The notes under the pieces: generated by a model
Database searches by the model: none
What the model saw: the letters and a program-made list of their open reading frames with translations, nothing else
What the model was told of the DNA's origin: nothing
Source: Umezawaea sp042738955
Lineage (GTDB): Bacteria; Actinomycetota; Actinomycetes; Mycobacteriales; Pseudonocardiaceae
Assembly (NCBI RefSeq): GCF_042738955.1
Contig: NZ_JBHYHC010000002.1
Span: 62,001 to 126,000, forward strand
Length of the DNA: 64,000 nt
Reading direction: 5' to 3'
Position numbers and translations under genes: made by a program
Shown here: positions 61,001 to 64,000 of the stretch, in pieces
Position numbering within the stretch: position 1 is the stretch's first letter
How the letters are laid out: each line of letters starts with the position of its first letter

Positions 61001-64000
61001 GTGGGGCCAGACGCGGGACATCACCGAGGACCTCGACATCGACGCCCTCTACGCGGAGGTCGAGACCTCGGACGAGGACTCCCACGCCGAGTGGGACGCC
61101 GAGTTCGCCCGCGCCGAGACCGAGGTCGACGCGCTGCCCGACAGCGCCGACCTGACCGCCCGCGCCCAGTCCGTCGTGGACGCGGGCCACCGGTCGCCGT
61201 CGCCGGACGAGGAGGCGCGCCACCGGGGCGTCGTGGCCGTCGTCGCGCGGCAGCTGCACCGGAACCCGGACGTCGAGCAGGCACAGGCCCTGTCCACGCG
61301 GCTGGCCACCGTCCTCGGCACCGCGCGGCCCGACGTCGAGATCGCGCGGGTCTCGGACGAGGACCAGGGCTTCGACGTCGCCAGGAGCAACCTGACCGGA
61401 CCGTCGGACCTGGTCCTCGTCCGCGACGAGCAGGGGACCACGACCGGGCTGTCGCCGCGCGCCGCGCGCGACTGGCTGGCCGGGAGCGGGATCACCCTCC
61501 CCCTGGCGGGTCCGGTCGTCGACACGATGATGCGGATCCTCTACGGCGACGCGATCACCGGACCGACCACCGACACCCCGACGGTGTTCGGCCCCGAGCA
61601 GGCCGCCGACTTCCACCGGTTGGTGCTCGACACGTCCCGCGACCGGTTCGCCGCCGAGCAGCAGGCCGTGGTCGACGCGGTCAACGACCTCGTCGACTGG
61701 ATCACCGCCACCTACCCGGACACCGACTTCGCCTACGTCGGCCTCGGCCGCAGCCCGGCGCCGGTCATGGCCGTGCTCCAGTCGCGGGGCCACGACGCGG
61801 TGTCCGTCCCGCTGTCCCAGTTCCGGCCGCGGCCCACCGACCCGGACCACTTCCTCGGCGACGCGTTCGCCGAGGACTTCAAGCCGCTCACCGACGTCCA
61901 GCGGGAGATGCTCGACGCGCACTTCGACGAGTTCCTCGGCGGTCTCCCCGCCGACCGGAACGTCGTGCTGATCGACTACACGGTGACCGGGCTGTCCCTG
62001 GTCTCGGCGCAGCACCACCTCCAGAACCACCTGGACGCCCGCCGCGGCCCCGGCACGGTCGTCCAGGCGCTGGCCGTGCACGGCGGCGGCGAGGACGCCA
62101 CCGAGTCGCTGGAGGAGACCACCGACTCGGTGGTGCGACCCGACACCTCGCCCGACGAGCGGGCCGAGTGGGGGCGGCGGTTCACGACCCTCTCGCTCGC
62201 GGAGGACGGCCCGCTGGGCTTCAACGGCCCGCTGCTCGGCGACGCGCTGGCGAACGAGACGTTCGACCCGCTCGCCGAGTACCTGTCGTACCCGATCCTC
62301 AAGCAGGACCCGGCGACCTTCGAGGGCGACCGGCCGCGCCGCGACCTCGCGCCGGAGCAGGACGTCGTCACCGCGTACCAGGTGCTCACCGAAGCGCTGG
62401 CGGGCAAGCGGGACACGACGCCCGAGCACACCGCCCGGCCCGCGATGCGGGACCGGTGGCTCGGCGAGTTCGACCGGGCGACCCGCGACGTCGACCGGCT
62501 CGACAACGCGGAGGACCTGCGGGTCCAGGCGTTCGAGGTCCTGGCGCAGCCGCGGTTCCAGCCGCTGCGGGACGCGGGACCGGACACGGCGTTCGACCTC
62601 GCGCGGCTGCCCGGCACGCTGGACATGGTCGCCCGCGAACTGGACCGCGCGGCGACGGCGGACGAGGACCCGCGGACCGCGGCCGAGGAGTTCGCCACCC
62701 GGATCACGGCGGAACTGGCGCCGCTGACCCGGCACGCCGAGCCCAGCGGCCACCGCGCGCTCGTGGAGGACTTCGGCCGACGTCCGGGAGACCGGTTCGA
62801 CGGCGCCCTGGACGCCAACTACGAGTTCGCCGCCTTCGCCTTCCTGGCCAACCAGGAGACCCTGGCGCCGCTGACCTTCGACGGCTACCGGGCGATGTAC
62901 TCCGAGCTGGTCCGCGACGTCGACGACATCGGCACGGCGACCGCGTGGGAGCAGTCGTTCCTCGGCGCGTCGCCGTGGACGTCCGACGTGGACCCGTCCG
63001 GCACCGACGTCGCCGCCATCACGATCGGCGGCGTCCCGCTGCTGGCCCCCGACCAGGACTCGCCCGGCTTGGTCGTCGCGGTCGACGTCGAGGGCGCGAG
63101 CCACCTCACGGCCAGGTACCGCCCCGAGGACGTGCCCTCGCTGGTGGACACCGTCTTCGACGACTACCGCGACGCCGTCACGACGGCGACCACGGACCAG
63201 GACCGGCTGCGGGCGATCGCCAAGGCCGTCGTGACCCTGGAGGTGCTGCGCCCCTACGCGGGCGTGGCGACCGAACTCGACGTCCACCTCGTCCTGCAGC
63301 GGATGCTCCAGGAGAACGACTTCTCGACGGTCACCGGGCCCGGCACGCACGAGGTGCTCTCGGGAGCGGCGTCGCTGGACGACGCCGTGGCCCACCTGGC
63401 GGCCGCGCAGGACACCGACTTCGACGTGGAGCAGGAGCAAGAGCAGGAGCACGACTCCGACTCCGACGACGAGCACTCCGAGCAGAACGGGCGGGGCCAC
63501 CAGGACGACGGCCCGCCGTCGGACGACGACTCCTCGGACGACGACTCGTCCGACGACGAGTCTTCCGACGACGAGGACGACGACAGCCGTCGGCCGGGCG
63601 GGGACCGGGTCAACGGCAGGCAGGTGCCGGACACGACACCGGGCAGCTCGGTGCCGCAGGAGGCCTTCGAGCCCGCGCAGCGCGCGCAGCTCGACGTCCA
63701 GGGCGTCGAGGTGGTCGTGGCCGCCAACGACACCCCCGTCGACAACGCGCTCGACGCCGTCGCGCGGAGCCTGCCGACCGACCGGCCGAGGGAGCACGCG
63801 CGGATCACCGCCGCCCTCGCCGCTTTCACCACGACCGACCGCGGCACCGTCGACCTCGCCGCCATCGCCGACGCGGCGAACGTCCGGATCCACGTGGTGG
63901 ACCAGGACGGCCGCTGGACGTCCACCGGGCCGCTCGCGGGCAGCCCCGTGCACCTCGCGCGCGGCGACGTGAACGGCGACCCGCAGTTCCTCGCCACCCG
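49029..64000 (+). CDS. Giant T7SS-associated polymorphic-toxin-like protein (incomplete at window end)
   Basis: Uninterrupted frame from ATG 49029 (GGGGGGAG upstream) to the window edge: 4,990 codons with no stop. Residues 1-250 are helical and resemble the CpnT/WXG N-terminal domain (FPEDLNWILWILAGGDWPPG), followed by hydrophobic helices (SMIVQMVFAATEIIRMWV, AAAGAFAGLLGGGVGHF). About 400-640 is SNTPGAP/SSTNTPG repeat. About 650-1010 is Ser/Thr/Pro-rich. From 1217 come six copies of a ~380-residue domain with SYVGLGRSPAAVVAAL and VVLIDYTQKGLSL, separated by acidic DSDSD linkers, three small helical modules and two Fic-like degenerate modules. No signal peptide, so export by the adjacent ESX system is the likely route. 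The true C-terminus, where toxins usually carry the active domain, is outside the window. Confidence 0.93.
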   Translation, partial: MAVHGNMLFPEDLNWILWILAGGDWPPGLEGDIWQISEALDAAAEDLDGVVDGLVIALQDVMNHVDPTVGRAFWRYGEKLAEQPAFYGKGARDLAEMARGYSLNVQGAKISMIVQMVFAATEIIRMWVDPFEWPLIGPFVGMMQGVVKLIFSRFAEWIAKALQVVIRTSSNFLGKAVNTITVESVTKAIGKIISEMTQQALEEGFEEVYEDAIVQIWQKIESDKKWDWDDTLNSFKYGAAAGAFAGLLGGGVGHFKPGWMGKPITSGTIEMLTEGFVGAITIPEGGDPGDIWKGMLNGAVSGAGTTALHNWKHERDERLKQEKLNGPGSINIDGDGKGSIDIPSDITNTGGDAKPNPANDIKGTPSPDSPVQSGPNGNTVGGGNPGSGNGASNTGGGNTGNTGNTGNTNTPGGPGNTPGAPSDTPGGPSNTPGAPTNTPGGPSNTPGAPSNTPGGPSNTPGAPTNTPGGPSNTPGAPSNTPGAPSNTPGAPGNTPGAPSNTPGAPSNTPGAPSNTPGAPSNTPGSPSTTPGGVNGSQTSTPPPGQTGTNTPGSSSNTPGSSTNTPGSSTNTPGSSTNTPGSSTNTPGSSTNTPSSSTNSPSTSTNAPSTSTNAPATSTNGPSTSTNGPSTSTNGPSSATNTPTNTPTNTPGSQNTPSSTPASTSNTPANTSTNTTPSPSAIDKFVDKHGAPVEVPSSTVDSTVTSVPPPVAPPSVTTQVPGPPQGTTPPPVATATNAPNPNSTQTNTPVTSSPTSTQNTPNTSSTVDSHTSTEAPPVPTEVRAPSDVTTETDTPVTPPPVAPQTTVTTGQTPQQTPGQNPAVSSNTTTTSNTTTTTTTTPSNSPSTTNSQTNTGQSNSGQSNTPPSSTPKPAVSTTSTSTNGPSVSSSVPPPTAPSTTTTSTSGPAVDTAVDTPKAPTEVAPPSTGVDENAAAAVTPPPVDEDAKPGLWSEDAETDVEPDRGDQTDVDSASDFDSNSDVESDTDEFVDAKTHLEPDGKRADITSAPPLTIGAKLAMDRGRRRFDDQGKRIRDVVKADKVVGKSKNGVKLLVEAEGLLNRAGAQPPMPYRGANPVRAQEVRKRNQDRVLVAFEIHKAVQNADPEQQPDYTAVHAMVADVTRGHGPWTAPPLGAGSLETDFVVDDATTGTPSVPSVQVPAGVDLDDDVTTDDDLDENPYFDNPDEVARALAEDSDESQDEDSDDDSDVFVDAPERTVQERLASYQPDPANFAERDRRWQPNAEGVLTDLPNQPSEFVRIRVDEDTTVGLTPVVARKWLADSGITVPPVNNGVFESLIPVLYDGNPASRDVHVLDIDDANRFHQMLRDATADKHLQGQQDVVDAVDQMANWVTETYPSQDFSYVGLGRSPAAVVAALQGKGHDAVSIPLSNFRPAPDDPNSILIGSYKVQDSDVPSLNDDQRAMVFAHFDEFLGDLPPGRDVVLIDYTQKGLSLVSAQYYLQQYLAERHGPDMTVHAVAMHQDIDSGNLGKTVHAATDPGSTFQRLWESVWDTGRAADRQDWNSKFTAVSLGDTGPLGDKGPVLGNSFRQEVFDDLAQYGSYKILDQDPTTFEQDRPRRDVDNGGDITGYDVLSEAVQETSQTAEGAPDPDPGRDSDSESDDDSTNDSDSDSDSDSDSESDSDDDQDTDQAVDQDTTADQDRDQGSTDTRPDSPTRGPDTDTDVTPNGTPSVAQRVASYRPDPTNFAEQDRRWQPNDKGVLTDLPNQPSEFVRIRVDEDTTVGLTPVMARKWMADNGIVLPTRGGGGLVESLIPTLYDANLGGGNRDVRVFGIDDAADFRQMLLDTAADTHVRGQQDVVDAVDQMANWVAETYPSQDFSYVGLGRSPAAVVAALQGKGHDAVSIPLSNFRPAPDDPNSILIGSYKVQESDVPSLSPEQRAMVFAHFDEFLGDLPPGRDVVLIDYTQKGLSLVSAQYYLQQYLAERHGPDMTVHAVAMHQDIDSGNLGKTVHAATDPQTALQGLWERIWDTGRATDRQDWNSKFTAFSLGDTGPLGDKGPVLGNSFRQEVFDDLAQYGSYKILDQDSTTFDQDRPRRDVTQGPDTTAYTVLGDAVQESNPSTTTTHALDFDTDLLQWVNHNIDRVKWDGGHITAEELADIRKDLADRNVTLSRHAKDMGRMIAEVVVSGDIARGRGGARPDDGSWENDLQTPGAGPSNADTDSDTQFQDAENGSDSESDSDDDSDVFQDVPDQTVEERLASYQPDPSNPAERDRRWQPNADGVLTDLPNQPSEFVRIRVDENTTVGLTPVVARKWLADNGITVPRMNSGVFESLIPVLYDGNPASRDVRVLDIDDANQFHQMLRDATADKYVRGQQDVVDAVDTMADWVTETYPSEDFSYVGLGRSPAAVVAALQGKGHDAVSIPLSNFRPAPDDPNSILIGSYKIQDSDVPSLSPEQRAMVFAHFDEFLGDLPPGRDVVLIDYTQKGLSLVSAQYYLQQYLAERHGPDMAVHAVAMHQDIDSGNLGRTVHAATDPETVFQGLWESVWDTGRATDRQDWASKFTSVSLGNTGPLGDKGPVLGNSFRQEVFDDLAQYGSYKILDQDPTTFEQDRPRRDVDNGDDITGYEVLSEAVQETSTPVRAVLDFDTDLLQWVNHNIDRVKWDGGHITAEELADIRKDLADRNVTLSRHAKDMGRMIAEVVVSGDIARGRGGARVDDGTWEDDLQTAGAGPSNSGPSLDDDVTTEAPPVDVDTDEDSDTDEFFDAESTAEVVDTRTVEERLASYQPDPADFTERDRRWQPNDKGVLTDLPNQPSEFVRIRVDEDTTVGLTPVVARKWMADSGITVPRVNSGVFESLISVLYDGNPASREVRVLDIDDANQFHQMLRDATADKLVQSQQDVVDAVDRMADWVVETYPSEDFSYVGLGRSPAAVVAALQGKGHDAVSVPLSNFRPAPDDPNSILIGSYKIQDSDVPSLSPEQRAMVFAHFDEFLGDLPPGRDVVLIDYTQKGLSLVSAQYYLQQYLAERHGPDMAVHAVAMHQDIDTGKLGKTVHAATDPGSTFQRLWESVWDTGRAASRQDWGTKFTAVSLGTAGPLGEQGPVLGNSFRQEVFDDLAQYGSYKILDQDPTTFDQDRPRRDVDNGGDITAYDVLSEAVLEATPPAEDVQDTDTDTDTEDESDSDSDSDSDSDSDSDSDSDSDDDQDPGNSGRPNTTADQDRDSDQSDADQADSDRTDTRSGGGSRDGGPSRFGGTGGTPSVAERLASFQPDPSNPAERDRRWQPNDKGVLTDLPNQPSEFVRIRVDEDTTVGLTPVVARKWLADSGIEVPRVGGGLVDSLIPILYDANLGGGDRDVRVFGVDDAADFRQLLLDTAADKHAREQQGVVDAVDRMANWVTETYPSRDFSYVGLGRSPAAVVAALQGKGYDAVSIPLSNFRPAPDDPNSILIGSYKVQDSDVPSLTPEQRAMVDAHFDEFLGDLPADRDVVLIDYTQKGLSLVSAQYYLQQYLASHGKPDVVVHAVAMHQDIDSGNLGKTVHAATDPETAFQGLWERIWDTGRAADRQDWASKFTAFSLGDTGPLGDKGPLLGNSLRQEVFDDLAQYGSYKILDQDPATFEQDRPKRDGQRGPDTTAYTVLGDAVQESAPSTRTGLDFDTDVLMWVNSNLDRFEWPGGHVTAADVDRVRQDLADRNVTLSRQAKDMGRQIAEVFVSGAVQRQRGAGRWNDGDTTLDDDLQSPGAGSSRGPDVEQDDDSAPFDLDAFLASLGQASKGPSTWYDDLVRQQRDAAVDVPRRDGPPSRLSDVVDTADQWRLVVPPEEHGDAKDDPAAHLDQRKPGASRSTADVFARYLDDPARLGPLGWDSHLELHQALSAHLTAPPPVNGRTRTFGDTETNTFPLQAPALSPDAHTEVIAGRPLVTSFDDPATSIAKLDIGDRVTVGYEHPDARAIVDEIGTRLRTELDAATTERDQLRAIAKAVRALHITHAFQGDQSLLTSTELSLLLLRNGFRPVALPNAANLFSGGFSVDQIAAALQWGQTRDITEDLDIDALYAEVETSDEDSHAEWDAEFARAETEVDALPDSADLTARAQSVVDAGHRSPSPDEEARHRGVVAVVARQLHRNPDVEQAQALSTRLATVLGTARPDVEIARVSDEDQGFDVARSNLTGPSDLVLVRDEQGTTTGLSPRAARDWLAGSGITLPLAGPVVDTMMRILYGDAITGPTTDTPTVFGPEQAADFHRLVLDTSRDRFAAEQQAVVDAVNDLVDWITATYPDTDFAYVGLGRSPAPVMAVLQSRGHDAVSVPLSQFRPRPTDPDHFLGDAFAEDFKPLTDVQREMLDAHFDEFLGGLPADRNVVLIDYTVTGLSLVSAQHHLQNHLDARRGPGTVVQALAVHGGGEDATESLEETTDSVVRPDTSPDERAEWGRRFTTLSLAEDGPLGFNGPLLGDALANETFDPLAEYLSYPILKQDPATFEGDRPRRDLAPEQDVVTAYQVLTEALAGKRDTTPEHTARPAMRDRWLGEFDRATRDVDRLDNAEDLRVQAFEVLAQPRFQPLRDAGPDTAFDLARLPGTLDMVARELDRAATADEDPRTAAEEFATRITAELAPLTRHAEPSGHRALVEDFGRRPGDRFDGALDANYEFAAFAFLANQETLAPLTFDGYRAMYSELVRDVDDIGTATAWEQSFLGASPWTSDVDPSGTDVAAITIGGVPLLAPDQDSPGLVVAVDVEGASHLTARYRPEDVPSLVDTVFDDYRDAVTTATTDQDRLRAIAKAVVTLEVLRPYAGVATELDVHLVLQRMLQENDFSTVTGPGTHEVLSGAASLDDAVAHLAAAQDTDFDVEQEQEQEHDSDSDDEHSEQNGRGHQDDGPPSDDDSSDDDSSDDESSDDEDDDSRRPGGDRVNGRQVPDTTPGSSVPQEAFEPAQRAQLDVQGVEVVVAANDTPVDNALDAVARSLPTDRPREHARITAALAAFTTTDRGTVDLAAIADAANVRIHVVDQDGRWTSTGPLAGSPVHLARGDVNGDPQFLAT
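50200..50950 (+). repeat. Asn-Thr-Pro-Gly tandem repeats in the giant gene
   Basis: DNA repeats of 12-18 bp encode (S/T)NTPG(A/G)P, then SSTNTPG, then STSTNAPS and STSTNGPS. Over 30 short units, a flexible, probably wall-spanning linker. Confidence 0.85.
52677..53815 (+). repeat. PRTase-like repeat 1 of the giant protein
   Basis: Residues about 1217-1595. Starts ERLASYQPDPANFAERDRRW; core SYVGLGRSPAAVVAALQGK; then VVLIDYTQKGLSLVSAQYYL; ends near DVLSEAVQE. Confidence 0.85.
53870..54060 (+). repeat. Asp/Ser-rich acidic linker between repeats 1 and 2
   Basis: Encodes DSDSESDDDS, NDSDSDSDSDSDSE and QDTDQAVDQDTT runs; low-complexity DNA built on GACTCCGA. Confidence 0.8.
54099..55250 (+). repeat. 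PRTase-like repeat 2 of the giant protein
   Basis: Residues about 1691-2074. Starts QRVASYRPDPTNFAEQDRRW; shares long near-identical DNA with repeat 1 (for example 53037-53175 against 54465-54603). Confidence 0.85.
55275..55540 (+). repeat. Small helical module, copy 1 (after repeat 2)
   Basis: Encodes LDFDTDLLQWVNHNIDRVKW, GGHITAEELADIRKDLADRN, and KDMGRMIAEVVVSG. Function unknown. Confidence 0.75.
55665..56805 (+). repeat. PRTase-like repeat 3 of the giant protein
   Basis: Residues about 2213-2593. Same motifs as repeat 1, with YKIQDSDVPSLSPEQRAM in place of the SLNDDQ variant. Confidence 0.85.
56826..57090 (+). repeat. Small helical module, copy 2 (after repeat 3)
   Basis: Almost identical in DNA to the module at 55275-55540 (LDFDTDLLQWVNHNIDRVKW onward). 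Confidence 0.75.
57237..58380 (+). repeat. PRTase-like repeat 4 of the giant protein
   Basis: Residues about 2737-3118. Closest to repeats 1 and 3; not followed by the small helical module but by an acidic linker. Confidence 0.85.
58400..58640 (+). repeat. DSDSD acidic linker between repeats 4 and 5
   Basis: A perfect run of Asp-Ser dipeptides (DESDSDSDSDSDSDSDSD and on), then QDPGNSGRPNTTADQDRD. Low-complexity DNA prone to slippage. Confidence 0.85.
58683..59830 (+). repeat. PRTase-like repeat 5 of the giant protein
   Basis: Residues about 3219-3601. Most similar to repeat 2 (shares the YDANLGGG and VFGVDDAADFRQ variant). Confidence 0.85.
59850..60110 (+). repeat. Small helical module, copy 3 (after repeat 5)
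   Basis: Diverged copy: LDFDTDVLMWVNSNLDRFEW, GGHVTAADVDRVRQDLADRN, QAKDMGRQIAEVFVSG. Confidence 0.7.
60690..61035 (+). repeat. Fic-like degenerate helical module, copy 1
   Basis: Encodes DQLRAIAKAVRALHITHAFQ, GDQSLLTSTELSLLLLRNGF and GGFSVDQIAAALQWGQ. Layout recalls the Fic-type helix-HxF-x-G-N helix, but HAFQGDQSLL lacks the full HPFxxGNGR motif. Confidence 0.5.
61336..62400 (+). repeat. PRTase-like repeat 6, diverged copy
   Basis: Residues about 4103-4458. Keeps FAYVGLGRSPAPVMAVLQSR and VVLIDYTVTGLSLVSAQ; here the loop has T-G, closer to a PRPP-binding loop. DNA no longer near-identical to the others. Confidence 0.8.
63150..63420 (+). repeat. Fic-like degenerate helical module, copy 2
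   Basis: DRLRAIAKAVVTLEVLRPYA then LVLQRMLQENDFSTVTGPG and SLDDAVAHLAAAQ align with the module at 60690-61035, with the HAF motif lost. Confidence 0.5.

Noticed and set aside
55608..63953. Very long antisense open frame opposite the giant gene (about 2,780 codons)
   Set aside because: It arises from the GC-rich repeat DNA. Its product is Val/Arg/His/Gly-rich without domains, and the sense frame has clear motifs and consistent codon bias.

Overview
This is a GC-rich window with nearly all coding capacity used and G/C-heavy third codon positions. It carries a type VII (ESX) secretion operon, very large SARP/LuxR regulators, Spo0M, GntR/UTRA and TetR regulators, and a phytoene-synthase-like/cis-prenyltransferase fusion. 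Together these point to a filamentous actinomycete, most likely of the Pseudonocardiales (Saccharothrix/Actinosynnema/Lentzea-like); the genus is inference. No rRNA, tRNA, CRISPR array or insertion sequence was seen. Ten Ns at 23176-23185 mark an assembly gap inside a G/C homopolymer-rich stretch.

Layout. 1-14 kb is a mixed chromosomal region: a secreted NlpC/P60 hydrolase, an ABM-fold monooxygenase, a B-lectin-repeat protein coupled to a beta-hydroxyacid dehydrogenase, a TetR regulator, a dienelactone-hydrolase-like protein, an isolated F0 ATP synthase subunit a, a TetR/14-TM efflux pair, a methyltransferase, Spo0M, the prenyl synthase fusion, a region-2-only sigma factor fragment and a GntR regulator with an unusual N-terminal extension. 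14-17 kb is sparse: a small putative membrane protein, a 26-bp-arm perfect hairpin, a 13-unit array of ~48-bp repeats and a VanZ-family membrane protein. 17-29 kb is a regulatory island: an aminotransferase coupled to a 1,211-aa SARP-BTAD-ATPase-LuxR regulator, a divergent LuxR regulator whose ribosome-binding site abuts a perfect hairpin, a second giant SARP (1,231 aa), a DUF2199-like protein and a small LuxR-type HTH protein.

29.3-64.0 kb is one same-strand type VII secretion locus. It starts with two WXG100-size proteins, then an ESX-associated helical protein and a 1,342-aa Pro/Gly-rich repeat protein. A 13-codon micro-ORF leads into EccC, EccD and EccB, followed by a 902-aa protein with an ADP-ribosyltransferase-like C-terminus. 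An EccA-type AAA+ protein comes next, carrying a right-handed beta-helix where the TPR domain normally sits. The operon continues with a YbaB/EbfC-family protein and a WXG100-like protein with a Gly-rich tail. It ends in a single frame opening at 49029 and still open at the window edge (at least 4,990 residues). That protein has a CpnT/WXG-like helical N-terminus, Asn-Thr-Pro-Gly and Asp-Ser repeat linkers, six copies of a ~380-residue domain that looks phosphoribosyltransferase-like, three copies of a small helical module and two degenerate Fic-like helical modules. EccE and mycosin (MycP) are not in the window.

Working model (inference): the operon makes a secretion channel, its chaperone ATPase and small substrates, plus one giant exported polymorphic-toxin-like effector that may share the T7SS route. 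The repeat copies are nearly identical in DNA in places, so recent duplication or gene conversion is likely.
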